64,000 nt of DNA from an uncultured Candidatus Melainabacteria bacterium (GCA_949902595.1 CATLDC010000003.1:1-64000), one strand, 5' to 3'; shown: positions 18,113-26,828, counted from the first letter of the stretch. Made by a program: numbers and translations. Notes: generated from the sequence alone by a model not told the origin.

Positions 18113-19047
18113 AATCTGAAATTGCATTAGAATTAATTCAATCGCCGTTAAACTATACTGGCGGAAAGTTTAAGTTGCTTCCTCAAATTTTGCCTTTGTT
18201 TCCTAAAAACATTGATATCTTTGTTGATTTGTTCTGTGGTGGAGCAAATGTTGGAGTAAATGTACCAAGCAAAAGTACTATTCTTAATGACACAAATGAT
18301 AATTTAACACTTCTGTTTAGCATGTTTAAAAATCTGGGTAATGATTTTTTATCATTATTAGATGAAATCATTGATAAATATGAACTTTCTCAAAGTTCCA
18401 AGTATGGCTATGATTATTATAATTGTGATAGTAATGCAGGATTAGCTCCATATAATAAAAATAAGTTTTTAAAATTACGAGAAGATTTTAATAATAGCAA
18501 AGATGTTGGATATTATCATTATGCAATGCTTTATACTTTAATTTTATATTCATTCAATAATCAAATTCGTTTTAATTCTAATGGACAATTTAATTTGCCG
18601 GTAGGGAAACGTGATTATAATGAAAAAATGCGATTAAAATTACAAAAATTCATTAACAGACTAAAAGAAAAAGAATATAGATTCTCTAATTTGGATTTCA
18701 GAGAATTTGATATTTCTATATTAAATTCAAACAGTTTTGTTTATGCAGATCCCCCATATTTGATAACTTGTGCAACTTATAACGAACAAGGCGGTTGGAG
18801 TGAAAAAGATGAAAAAGATTTGTTGAGTTTTTTGGATAATTTGCATGAGCATAATATAAAATTTGCCTTATCAAATGTTTTAAGAAGTAAAGGCAAAGAA
18901 AATTCAATCCTTATAAATTGGGTTAATAAAAATAGTAATAAATATAGAGTTATGCATTTAAATTATGATTACAACAATTCAAATTATCAAGCCAAAAACA
19001 AAGATTCTGTTACTGAAGAAGTTTTAATTGTGAATTATGGAGTATAA
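18097..19047 (+). CDS. D12-class DNA adenine methyltransferase 2
   Basis: 316-residue Dam-like N6-adenine methyltransferase. LNYTGGKFKLLPQI (19-32), FVDLFCGG (42-49) and ADPPY (217-221) are the class hallmarks. It overlaps the first methyltransferase at its start and ends at the ribosome-binding region of the endonuclease gene. It is clearly different in sequence from methyltransferase 1, as expected if the two modify opposite strands of a non-palindromic site. All three genes read as one operon. Confidence 0.92.
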   Translation: MPMLLESEIALELIQSPLNYTGGKFKLLPQILPLFPKNIDIFVDLFCGGANVGVNVPSKSTILNDTNDNLTLLFSMFKNLGNDFLSLLDEIIDKYELSQSSKYGYDYYNCDSNAGLAPYNKNKFLKLREDFNNSKDVGYYHYAMLYTLILYSFNNQIRFNSNGQFNLPVGKRDYNEKMRLKLQKFINRLKEKEYRFSNLDFREFDISILNSNSFVYADPPYLITCATYNEQGGWSEKDEKDLLSFLDNLHEHNIKFALSNVLRSKGKENSILINWVNKNSNKYRVMHLNYDYNNSNYQAKNKDSVTEEVLIVNYGV

Positions 19048-19048
19048 A

Positions 19049-21022
19049 ATGTCATTCGAAAATATACCATATAAAAGTTATTGTTGGAGTTTGGGAACTA
19101 CAAGTTTTAGGACTAAACAGTTTAACCAAAAAATTGAATTGCAATTAAATTTACTTAAAGAATTTTTTGATTTACCAGAAAATCAAAATGAATTATGGCA
19201 GGGGAATAGTAATTTACAAATAAAATATTACAATTTTTTAAAAGAAAAAGATTTTTTAACAGGTAATGAAACAAGAAAAGATAAGTTTGCAAGAGAAAAA
19301 ACTTCCGGATTATGTGAACTTGGTTTAATTGATGATAACAGAAGATTAACAGATGTCGGAAAAGAATTATTACAAATATCACAATCTTGTGACTATGACA
19401 ATTCTAATGTTTTTAAAGTTGCAAAAGACAGTTATATATTTATAAAACAATTTTTAAAATTATCAAATAATCAAGTTGATAATAATATTGTTCGTCCATA
19501 TTTAGTATTAATTTATTTACTTTCAAAATTAGAATATTTAAATTATGAAGAATTTGCATATTTGTTGCCATTATGCGTAAGTAAAGAAACGACATTAAAT
19601 ATAGTTGAACAAATCAAATTATTACGTAGAAATAGTATAAAATTAGATGACATAATTATTGATACAGTTTTATTTTTACCAAATTATTCACAAGCAAGAA
19701 GCCTGTTTTTAAATAATCAAGTAACAGAAGAACTAATTTGTACAATAGGGATGAATCGTAAAAGTCGTTTGTACGACAAACCGTACTATCCATTTTACAA
19801 AGTTTTATTTGATATTTGTGTAAATAAAAAGAATTCCAAAATCGCTGATTTATACGAAAAAACAAACTCCTTAAATTTAAAAACATTATGGAGAAGTTAT
19901 CTGTTTTCTTCAACATCAAGAAACCTTTTAAGAAATAATCCAAATGAGTGCAAATCAACAGCAGAAATATATAATGTAAATAATGAAATGGAATTTAAGA
20001 AAATATTTTTTGAAAAGTTGCACTTATTTAAAATAAAAGCCAATTTATCAGATTATAGTGATTTGAATGAGAGATACTTTAAGACAACAGATACTGTTAT
20101 TTTTTCAGATAATAAAGTAGTTTTTGATATAATCCCCAAATATATTTTTAAGAATTTATCGGATGAATTATTTGAAGAAGCTTTTTCTGAATCCGAATTA
20201 CTACAAAAAAATTGTAAACTTGAAGAAATATCAAAGGCTTTACAATTTAATATTACTGACATTTACAATGAAATTAAAAACGATTTAGGATTATCAATAA
20301 TAGATGATAAAAATATACAAAAAATATTATCAAATGAGAAACTTCAAAGGTTTAAGTCTTTGATAGATAGTAAATTCAACAATGAAACATTAATAGAACT
20401 TCTTGATTATTTTGAAACAAGAAACGATAAGAAAATTTTTGAATTAGTTACTGATAACGCAACTATACCTACAATTTTTGAATATATTCTTGGCATTATT
20501 TGGTATAAAATTAGTAATTACAAAGGTGATATTTTAAAATACATGAATCTATCATTGGAAGCTGACTTGTTACCCAAAACTCACGCTTGTGGTGGAGACG
20601 CAGATATTGTATATGAATACGATGAAACAGAATTTTATCCGAAACATAATATGTTAATTGAAGCTACATTAATGGATGAATCAACTCAACGAAGAGGAGA
20701 AATGGAACCAGTGTCAAGACATTTAGGTAATCATATACTAAGAACTGGACAAAATGCATATTGCACATTTATATCTCCATATTTAGACATTAATGTACTC
20801 ACTCATTTTAGAAGTTTAAAGCACATGGGATATTATGACCCGCAAAATTATAATAATCATGTGGCAAGTTTAAAAGTCGTTCCAATAAAAACAAAAGAAT
20901 TAAAAACTATTTTACAAAAAGGAATAAAATATAATGAATTATATTCACTTATGGACATAGCTTTTCAAAATGAATCTTCAGTTCCAACATGGTATGAAAA
21001 TGAGTTAGTCGCGAATTTATAA
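19049..21022 (+). CDS. AlwI/BspD6I-like type IIS restriction endonuclease
   Basis: 657-residue endonuclease. The C-terminal segment THACGGDADIVYEY, then LIEATL and GEMEPVSRH, parallels the Nt.BspD6I/N.BstNBI catalytic core; the likely acidic residues are Asp519, Glu538 and Glu551/553. The N-terminus (YCWSLGTTSFRTKQF) fits AlwI-type enzymes. Relatives cut a few bases outside GGATC or GAGTC; both have an adenine on each strand, matching two adenine methylases. The exact site cannot be read from sequence. I start at the second ATG, six bases after GGAG, rather than four codons earlier. A terminator-like repeat follows. Confidence 0.82.
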   Translation: MSFENIPYKSYCWSLGTTSFRTKQFNQKIELQLNLLKEFFDLPENQNELWQGNSNLQIKYYNFLKEKDFLTGNETRKDKFAREKTSGLCELGLIDDNRRLTDVGKELLQISQSCDYDNSNVFKVAKDSYIFIKQFLKLSNNQVDNNIVRPYLVLIYLLSKLEYLNYEEFAYLLPLCVSKETTLNIVEQIKLLRRNSIKLDDIIIDTVLFLPNYSQARSLFLNNQVTEELICTIGMNRKSRLYDKPYYPFYKVLFDICVNKKNSKIADLYEKTNSLNLKTLWRSYLFSSTSRNLLRNNPNECKSTAEIYNVNNEMEFKKIFFEKLHLFKIKANLSDYSDLNERYFKTTDTVIFSDNKVVFDIIPKYIFKNLSDELFEEAFSESELLQKNCKLEEISKALQFNITDIYNEIKNDLGLSIIDDKNIQKILSNEKLQRFKSLIDSKFNNETLIELLDYFETRNDKKIFELVTDNATIPTIFEYILGIIWYKISNYKGDILKYMNLSLEADLLPKTHACGGDADIVYEYDETEFYPKHNMLIEATLMDESTQRRGEMEPVSRHLGNHILRTGQNAYCTFISPYLDINVLTHFRSLKHMGYYDPQNYNNHVASLKVVPIKTKELKTILQKGIKYNELYSLMDIAFQNESSVPTWYENELVANL

Positions 21023-21074
21023 AAAGAATATGAAATTATATAGAATTGTATTTATGTAAAAGATTTAACTAAAC

Positions 21075-21130
21075 CCTGTTCAAAAAGTGTTCAACAGCCT
21101 TTGTATTGAATTTAAATAGCAAGTTACAAG
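21075..21130 (+). repeat. Direct repeat before the GIY-YIG gene, copy 1
   Basis: CCTGTTCAAAAAGTGTTCAA and the following AT-rich bases recur at 22126-22179, on the other side of the GIY-YIG gene. The core CCTGTT...AACAG can form a stem followed by T-rich sequence, so it may end transcription of the restriction genes. The remaining 100 bp to the next gene are AT-rich with no other feature. Confidence 0.75.
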
Positions 21131-21236
21131 ATTAGATATAGAAAACCTTAAAAATTTAAATAAATGCAGTTTGAATGTGTTACAAAATTCTCTAAAACTT
21201 AATTTCATGATATATTTAGTCTAACAGGAGTAAGGA

Positions 21237-22109
21237 ATGGCTAATTTTAAAAAAACTATAAAACTTTTTCTAATGGATTATGAACCAACTGGAAGAATTA
21301 AATGTTCTGTCGATGGAACAACTTGTGTTGCGTTTAAAATAAATCGTGATGATTTAGATAAATGTAAAGATAGAAAAGAATTAAAGCAAACGGGGATATA
21401 TTTTCTTTTTGGCGGAACGACTGATAATAGTGCCAAGGAAGTTGTTTATATAGGACAAGCAAATTGCCGTAAAAATGGAGAAGCTTTGCTATGTCGCTTA
21501 AAAGAACATAAAGAAGATTATTGGAATGAGGCAGTAGCTATTACCACAACAGATGATTCCTTTGGTCCAACAGAAATTAGTTATTTAGAAAATTATTTTT
21601 CTAATTTAGCTAAAGAAGCTAATAGATATATTGTTAAAAATGGCAATGAGCCAATGATTGGCAATATTTCAGAAGAAAAATTACATACCTTAGAGGAATT
21701 TGTATATAATACAAATTTGATTTTAGGGGCACTGAATTATAAAGTTTTTGTACCGATAATTGAAACAAAATTAAAGAACGACAATTTAGATGAACAAAAT
21801 ATATTTTATCTGCAAAGAAAGAATAGAGAAACAGGTATAACGATTCAAGCAAAAGCTCAAAAAACAAGAGATGGCTTTGTTGTTCTAAAGGGAAGTTATA
21901 TTGTTAAAGAAGATATGAAAGCAATCCCAGAAAAAATACAACAATCAAGACAGACTGCTAAAATTGATAAAGATAGAATTCTTCAAGAAGATTTATTATT
22001 TAATAGTCCGAGTTATGCTGCAGCATTTGTTATTGGCGGGAATACAAATGGGTTGATGGATTGGAAAACTAAAGATGGTATCCCTTTAAAGAACTTGTTA
22101 AATAATTAG
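21237..22109 (+). CDS. GIY-YIG nuclease with C-terminal DUF4357
   Basis: 290-residue protein. The GIY-YIG nuclease core shows GIYFLFG (Gly53-Tyr55), VVYIGQ (Tyr71-Gly73), Arg87 and Glu118 as metal or catalytic residues. The C-terminal part (GFVVLKGSYI, then SPSYAAAFVIGG) matches DUF4357, commonly fused to such nucleases in restriction and defence loci. Role unknown; possibly an accessory nuclease. It sits alone with its own AGGAGTAAGGA and is flanked by direct repeats, so it may be a separately acquired cassette. Confidence 0.87.
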   Translation: MANFKKTIKLFLMDYEPTGRIKCSVDGTTCVAFKINRDDLDKCKDRKELKQTGIYFLFGGTTDNSAKEVVYIGQANCRKNGEALLCRLKEHKEDYWNEAVAITTTDDSFGPTEISYLENYFSNLAKEANRYIVKNGNEPMIGNISEEKLHTLEEFVYNTNLILGALNYKVFVPIIETKLKNDNLDEQNIFYLQRKNRETGITIQAKAQKTRDGFVVLKGSYIVKEDMKAIPEKIQQSRQTAKIDKDRILQEDLLFNSPSYAAAFVIGGNTNGLMDWKTKDGIPLKNLLNN

Positions 22110-22125
22110 TGTTTAATTTTAAATT

Positions 22126-22179
22126 CCTGTTCAAAAAGTATTCAACAGGCTTTTTTATTAAATTTAATTTGTAACTTGA
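22126..22179 (+). repeat. Direct repeat after the GIY-YIG gene, copy 2
   Basis: CCTGTTCAAAAAGTATTCAA then CAGGC and T6: here the stem CCTGTT/AACAGG plus T-run makes a good intrinsic terminator. Matches copy 1 at 21075, including a related 3' part (TAAATTTAA...TTACAAG or GTAACTTG). Confidence 0.78.
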
Positions 22180-22246
22180 TACTTATTTATCATGAATTAA
22201 TCTAATTTTGAAATAATACTGGTATAATAAGATTGAATCTTTAACT

Positions 22247-22573
22247 TTATCTATAACACTTTTCTATAATCTCTTTGCATATTTCGCAATTTCGCTTGTT
22301 TTGGAATTTCTTTTGCTCATCCGGCTCATTGTAATTTAAAATTTCTTCTAAAACATCAACCGCCAATTTATAATCTTCTTTACTGGGCTTTCTATCTTGA
22401 ATTCCTTTAAATGAATTTAATATAGATTTATAGACAAATAGAGCAACTTTATATCTTTTTATCGCTACATTGAAATGTTCATTAATAAATGCAATAATAT
22501 CTGAGAAAGTTGCTATTGCTTTTTCAATTGTAATAATTTGTCCTGAAATATTAATTGGAAAAAATTTATTCAT
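22247..22573 (-). CDS. Small transposon protein, unknown (108 aa)
   Basis: Last gene of the minus-strand transposition module. 108 residues, mixed hydrophobic and charged, ending in a CEICKEIIEKCY cysteine stretch (two CxxC-like pairs) that might bind zinc. ACGGAGATT precedes the ATG. No family recognised; its presence behind the transposase and ATPase suggests an accessory or target-selection role. Confidence 0.65.
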   Translation of the reverse strand: MNKFFPINISGQIITIEKAIATFSDIIAFINEHFNVAIKRYKVALFVYKSILNSFKGIQDRKPSKEDYKLAVDVLEEILNYNEPDEQKKFQNKRNCEICKEIIEKCYR

Positions 22574-22626
22574 GTTAATCTCCGTTTTTCTTGATTATAG
22601 CATATGTTAAATTGGGCATTTTGAAG

Positions 22627-22851
22627 TTATATTTTCACAATTTCAAGATTAACTTCATTGTATTTGTTAAAATTCTCAATTAGATTCAAATAAAAAGTAT
22701 ATTCAAGTAAATTATTATCTTCAAAACCTTTGCTAATCATGTCTTTTCGGAAATTTTTGAAAGCTTGTTCAACATCACTTTTTAAAAGTTGTCGAAACGC
22801 ATTGTAGGATACCTCGCATCTAACTCGTGAATGTTTATGTTTAAGTTTCAT
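22627..22851 (-). CDS. Small transposon protein, unknown (74 aa)
   Basis: Basic 74-residue protein (MKLKHKHSRVRCEVSYNAF) overlapping the preceding gene by 11 bases, which supports translation coupling. Not recognised. The basic N-terminus could contact DNA. Confidence 0.6.
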   Translation of the reverse strand: MKLKHKHSRVRCEVSYNAFRQLLKSDVEQAFKNFRKDMISKGFEDNNLLEYTFYLNLIENFNKYNEVNLEIVKI

Positions 22852-23521
22852 ATTTGCCGCCTAATAATATTTTCAATTCAAAATACAACTGTTCAAAATC
22901 TTTGTTTCTTCTCCATAAGAATTCATTAAGTTTTTGGGGTAAATTGTGTTTGTTTTTATTATGTTGTAATGCACACCTTGCCAAATAAGAGTAAATCTTC
23001 TTAAATTCTTTTACTTCTTCTTTGCTTAAAAATTCAGCATTTTCAGAGCCCAATAATTCATCAGAAACAAAAACTTGATTTTCATAAATATAAAAATGGA
23101 GTTCTGTATCAAAAAACATTCTATTTCTTGCAATTTTCGGTTTCTGCAGATAAAAAGATTTTAAATTTTTTGTTTGTTTTTCGTACAGTTCACCTCTAAA
23201 AATGTTATAAAATTTGTCTGCCTGTTTTTCGCCAATTGCAAGCAGTTGAGAGGTTTTATAACTAGGAATATCCAAACAGAAACATCTGATTACTGTATCA
23301 ATAATATTTGAGTTATAAAAACTAAAGATTGAATATTTGCTCATTACAGAAACCTTTTTGCAATAAGAATATTGCCCGTTTGATTCTGAAAGTTTGCCTT
23401 CTGAAAGAAGTTCTTGCACAATCGGCATTAGTTCTTCTGTTTCCATTTCTGTAATCATCAAAAGATTATCAATCGTGAATTTATCCAACCTTCTGCAGAG
23501 CTTTAATATTTGTTCTCTCAT
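22841..23521 (-). CDS. Third transposition-module protein (226 aa)
   Basis: 226-residue protein starting within the end of the ATPase gene (41-bp overlap; AAAGGA precedes the ATG). The N-terminus resembles a winged helix (FTIDNLLMITEMETEELMPI). The C-terminus (NLPQKLNEFLWRRNKDFEQL) recalls the last part of IS1595/ISXO2-type transposases, but no DDE triad is visible. It could be a DNA-binding target-selection factor occupying the place TniQ/TnsD has in Tn7-like elements. I am unsure of both readings. Confidence 0.7.
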   Translation of the reverse strand: MREQILKLCRRLDKFTIDNLLMITEMETEELMPIVQELLSEGKLSESNGQYSYCKKVSVMSKYSIFSFYNSNIIDTVIRCFCLDIPSYKTSQLLAIGEKQADKFYNIFRGELYEKQTKNLKSFYLQKPKIARNRMFFDTELHFYIYENQVFVSDELLGSENAEFLSKEEVKEFKKIYSYLARCALQHNKNKHNLPQKLNEFLWRRNKDFEQLYFELKILLGGKYET

Positions 23522-24197
23522 TGAGCAATCCTTTCAAAGTATATTCATCTAAAACATCAATTTCATTAGTCTTTGCAAGTTTTTCAATCTTGTGAATAAG
23601 TTTCACAAGCTCTCTAAATTGGTTTGTTTGTCTTGAAAGATATTCAAGCCCGCCTTCTGAAAATTCAAAATCTGTAAGTTTTTCAACTATTTCTCTAATA
23701 TCATCAGAGTTAAATTGTTCAAACCTTAATTTTTTGTAGATCCTGTCATATAAATGGGGATATCTTGAAAGTTTTTTGTCTATCAAACCCATACCAACAA
23801 GCACAAGAGGACATTTTGTTGTGTCGTGCAAATCTCTTAATGTTTCAATAGATTTCTTTTCAATCAAATAGTCAACTTCATCAATAATTATTGTAAAACT
23901 TTTATTAGCAAGTGCTTTTTTGATTTCGTTGAAAGTATCGTCAATATGCCAGTAGGCTTCAAGTTCTAATTCGTTTGCAATTTCGGCAAGCAGCCACCTT
24001 GTTGTCATTCCCTGTTTTGCCCGAACATATACGCAAGGGTTTTTAAAAGCCCACTTTGCAACTGTTTCAGATTTTCCAAGACCGGGCTCTCCATAGACAA
24101 GAGCCATTTTCGGAATATTTGGCGGTAAATTCTGCAACTCAGACATTAGAGCCACAAACTTTTTGACATTCTTTGTTGTAATAAATTCGTTTTTCAT
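23481..24197 (-). CDS. MuB/TnsC-like AAA ATPase
   Basis: 238-residue AAA+ ATPase of the MuB/TniB type: binds target DNA as an ATP-dependent filament and activates or directs the transposase. Walker A GEPGLGKS (36-43), Walker B IIIDEVDY (103-110, Asp106-Glu107) and a downstream VLVGMG sensor region are clear. It begins four bases after the transposase gene with a strong GAAGGAG, as in Mu-like operons. A C-terminal helical lid (FRELVKLIHKIEKLAKTNEI) completes the fold. Confidence 0.9.
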   Translation of the reverse strand: MKNEFITTKNVKKFVALMSELQNLPPNIPKMALVYGEPGLGKSETVAKWAFKNPCVYVRAKQGMTTRWLLAEIANELELEAYWHIDDTFNEIKKALANKSFTIIIDEVDYLIEKKSIETLRDLHDTTKCPLVLVGMGLIDKKLSRYPHLYDRIYKKLRFEQFNSDDIREIVEKLTDFEFSEGGLEYLSRQTNQFRELVKLIHKIEKLAKTNEIDVLDEYTLKGLLNERTNIKALQKVG

Positions 24198-24200
24198 AAT

Positions 24201-26276
24201 TTAATCTCCTTCTTGGTTGCTCGCATTAAACGGGTCTACAAACGAAAACTCGCCGTTTCCGTTTTCCGCCCTCTGCTCGCAATCCGCATATAAATTTATG
24301 TATTCATCACTTCTAATAAAATCTGCGAGCCATTTTCTATCATCAGCATTAGTACAGCCATGAGCCATAAGCCATTCATATTTTTGGTAATTATCCACAA
24401 ATAAAGGCTTGTTCATCTGCTGTTCACGAGCCGTTTGTTTTCGTTCTTTTTTCGGCTTTTGTTCAGTTATTTCAACCGGTTTTTCATCTGGCTCAATTGT
24501 AAGAATTCCAGTTGTTTCAATATCGAAATACTTTTTAAACTCTTTTACAGCCTTGTTTTTAAGTCGTTTATGCTTCTGAGTTATATTTTTTAATCGTTCC
24601 ATATCATCAGGCAAACCAAGATGATTTGCCATTGGGTGAATTTTCTCAACTTTTCTTGCTATACAAATAAATTCACCTTTAACTGTATAAACATGAACTT
24701 TTGACAAATCAAAAAGACTGTAACGAACATATACAGGCTCTCTTAAACCAAATAAGGCTTCATTGTAATAGTTATTTCCTAAAAATCTAATACCATTCCT
24801 GTGAATGACTTTAGTTTCTGTTTTCATCATCAGATTATTTAATAAATTTTTATCAATTTCTTGCTTTTGAACAGTATTTAAAACCTCTTTGATTGTCATA
24901 TCTGGGACATTTGAACAAGTTTTTGAATTGTGATAATTCAACCAAAAATCAAGACATTTAATGACTTGTTGAACAGTCGGAATTTGCCCGCCAGTTGTTT
25001 TGAAATAATGAGCTTTGTGCAGATTTTCGCCTCTCATAAGTCTAGCCGGTTTTTCTTCAATTGAAGTTCCGATATATGACGGCATCATCTTTTCAAATTC
25101 TTCTTGAAACTCAAGAAAAAATCTTTCAATCACTTTTGCTTTTGCATTTCTAACCTTTGCAAATACTGATTTAATCCCAAGATTTGCATAAACACCGTTA
25201 AAGCCGATTTCATCGAAATTACAGTTTTGAAAATATTTAGCTCTGAAAGCTCTGCCGTTATCTTGATAAACGATTTTTGGAATTCTGCCAAGATTTAAAA
25301 TGGCATTTCTTAAAGCACTTGCGATACATTGAGTATTTTCAGACATCATAATTTCATAGCCTACAAGAGCACCGCTTTTCCAGTCTAAAAAGCCGACAAG
25401 TGTCGCTCTTTGAGCTTTTCCTGTAAATGGGTTAAGCACTTGAAAATTAAGTGTATGACCGTCTGCAATTAAAACATCACCAACTTCAAGAGCCTTAATA
25501 TCTCTTTCAATATATGGCTCGACTTTATCGTTAAAGGCTTTTTCACCCTCTCTGAATAAAACCCATTTGTCATATTTTGTTGATTTGATTTTTTCTGCAT
25601 ACCTTCTGTAAGTCATATCAGAATGCAGAGTTTCAAAACCTTTTTTCTGCAAACAGAATTTTGAAAGTGCTATTGCTTTACTGATTTTAAACTTGTTAGG
25701 GTGAAACAGGAATTTTTCAAACTGCTCAATTTCTTCTTTTGAAAGTTCTGTATTCACTTCAAGAGCAGATGTGCATTTGTATTTCGGAATAAGAGATTCC
25801 CATTTTTCGCCGTTTTCTTCATAGGTTTTTATCCACCTCAAAAGTGTAGAACGTGCCGAAACTTTCCCAATTATTTTATATACATCTTTTAAATATTCTC
25901 CGGAATTGTACAATTCCAAGAAAGTAAAATCAGCTTCTTTTTGTATTCTGCATTTTGACCTAAGCTCACGAACAGCATTTATAATATCGACTTTTGCAAG
26001 AGCTTCAAGTTTTAGTTTTTCTGTTTTGAATTCTGATTTTTGGTTATCAACAGGCACCAGAGAATAAGATTTAATTTCTTCATCTATTAGCTTTTCTTGA
26101 ATTTCCGGCTCTAAAGAAGAAAACAAAATCTCATAAGTATAACCGCCCTTAACTTTAATTTTTCTTGCAATGTACTTTTCATTATTGATTGCAATTCTGA
26201 GTGTGCGATTGCTTTTTAAACCTTTTAACTCTGCAATTTTGTCAATGCTAATATATGTATTTTGAGCTGCTGCCAT
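24201..26276 (-). CDS. MuA/TnsB-like DDE transposase
   Basis: 691-residue transposase that cuts and joins the element's ends. An N-terminal HTH (ISIDKIAELKGLKSNRTLRI) is followed by a second HTH-like region around 130-150. The integrase-like core has Asp272 (IADGHTLNF), Asp339 (VYQDNGRAF) and Glu384 (VIERFFLEF), spaced as in MuA (269, 336, 392). The C-terminal tail is basic (KPKKERKQTAREQQ) and would contact the ATPase. First gene of the module; AAAGG precedes the ATG. A possible operator lies 45 bp upstream. Confidence 0.93.
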   Translation of the reverse strand: MAAAQNTYISIDKIAELKGLKSNRTLRIAINNEKYIARKIKVKGGYTYEILFSSLEPEIQEKLIDEEIKSYSLVPVDNQKSEFKTEKLKLEALAKVDIINAVRELRSKCRIQKEADFTFLELYNSGEYLKDVYKIIGKVSARSTLLRWIKTYEENGEKWESLIPKYKCTSALEVNTELSKEEIEQFEKFLFHPNKFKISKAIALSKFCLQKKGFETLHSDMTYRRYAEKIKSTKYDKWVLFREGEKAFNDKVEPYIERDIKALEVGDVLIADGHTLNFQVLNPFTGKAQRATLVGFLDWKSGALVGYEIMMSENTQCIASALRNAILNLGRIPKIVYQDNGRAFRAKYFQNCNFDEIGFNGVYANLGIKSVFAKVRNAKAKVIERFFLEFQEEFEKMMPSYIGTSIEEKPARLMRGENLHKAHYFKTTGGQIPTVQQVIKCLDFWLNYHNSKTCSNVPDMTIKEVLNTVQKQEIDKNLLNNLMMKTETKVIHRNGIRFLGNNYYNEALFGLREPVYVRYSLFDLSKVHVYTVKGEFICIARKVEKIHPMANHLGLPDDMERLKNITQKHKRLKNKAVKEFKKYFDIETTGILTIEPDEKPVEITEQKPKKERKQTAREQQMNKPLFVDNYQKYEWLMAHGCTNADDRKWLADFIRSDEYINLYADCEQRAENGNGEFSFVDPFNASNQEGD

Positions 26277-26320
26277 AATATTACACCTTTTGATGTTTCT
26301 CTATATATTTATTATGGCGT

Positions 26321-26351
26321 GTTAGCAACCAAATTTAAGCGCTTTGCTAAC
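26321..26351. promoter_or_regulatory. Inverted-repeat operator upstream of transposase
   Basis: GTTAGCAA (26321-26328) and TTGCTAAC (26344-26351) are perfect inverted arms separated by 15 bp, with a further half-like TATGCTAA just beyond. They sit where the transposase promoter should be, so a repressor site is likely. No candidate repressor is obvious inside the element. Confidence 0.55.
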
Positions 26352-26443
26352 TTATGCTAATGTAAAATGTTTAAAACAATAAAAATAATTACCGACTTTT
26401 AGAAAAATTTTTACCAACTTAAAAAGAAAAATTACCAACTAAA

Positions 26444-26690
26444 ATTTTAAAATAACGTTGCCCGAAATTCCTAAACTGTCCCAAAATTCCTAAACCAAAC
26501 AGAAACCATTATTGTATAAGGGGTTTAGGCATGGAAATTTGAATTCCTAAACTGGTAAAAAAAGTCCGTTTTGGTCCAGTTTGAGAATTTTATTTTCGCC
26601 TATTTTTCAAAATTAAAACTCAATAAAATCAATGCTTTGGGGCAAAATTCGCAAACTGTCCCGAATTCCTAAACTACCTCAAAAAATACA
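26444..26690 (-). repeat. Right transposon end with five direct and two inverted site repeats
   Basis: AATTCCTAAACT-type sites at 26466-26477, 26485-26496, 26542-26553, 26646-26657 (one variant) and 26664-26675, plus inverted relatives at 26524-26529 and 26578-26589. The end is TACA at 26690. The left end has only two sites, so the ends are asymmetric as in Mu and Tn7. With the operator region above, this accounts for the whole 460-bp stretch between the transposase and the tRNA. Confidence 0.8.
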
Positions 26691-26700
26691 GTTACTAATA

Positions 26701-26735
26701 AGAAAAGCCCAAAACCTTTGTGGCTTGGGCTTTCT
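26701..26735 (-). terminator. Terminator after tRNA-Ser
   Basis: AAAGCCCAA and TTGGGCTTT arms followed on the minus strand by TTCTT, four bases past the tRNA 3' end. Confidence 0.85.
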
Positions 26736-26738
26736 AAA

Positions 26739-26828
26739 TGGAGGAGGAGGTGGGATTCGAACCCACGGTACGCTCGCACGTACGACGGTTTTCAAGACCG
26801 CTCCAATCAACCGCTCTGGCACTCCTCC
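26739..26828 (-). tRNA. tRNA-Ser (anticodon UGA)
   Basis: 90-base tRNA with a long variable arm (class II). Acceptor strands GGAGGAG and CTCCTCC pair fully, the T loop is GGGTTCGAATCCC, the anticodon loop is CTTGAAA with anticodon TGA, and CCA is encoded. The base before CCA is T rather than the usual G. The transposon's right end lies just downstream. Confidence 0.95.

Larger units (their letters stand above)
13114..26690. mobile_element. Mu/Tn7-like transposon carrying defence cargo
   Basis: A 13.6-kb element. The left end begins TGTA and the right end finishes TACA; in both, the repeat AGTTTAGGAATT starts exactly 15 bases in. Extra copies of the repeat lie inside both ends. The right arm encodes a MuA/TnsB-type DDE transposase, a MuB/TnsC-type ATPase and three small proteins on the minus strand. 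The cargo is a restriction-modification set, a GIY-YIG nuclease and an ATPase/PIN operon. It is much more AT-rich than its surroundings and ends 11 bp from the tRNA-Ser terminator. The flanking five bases differ (AATAG and GTTAC), so no target duplication is visible. Confidence 0.85.
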
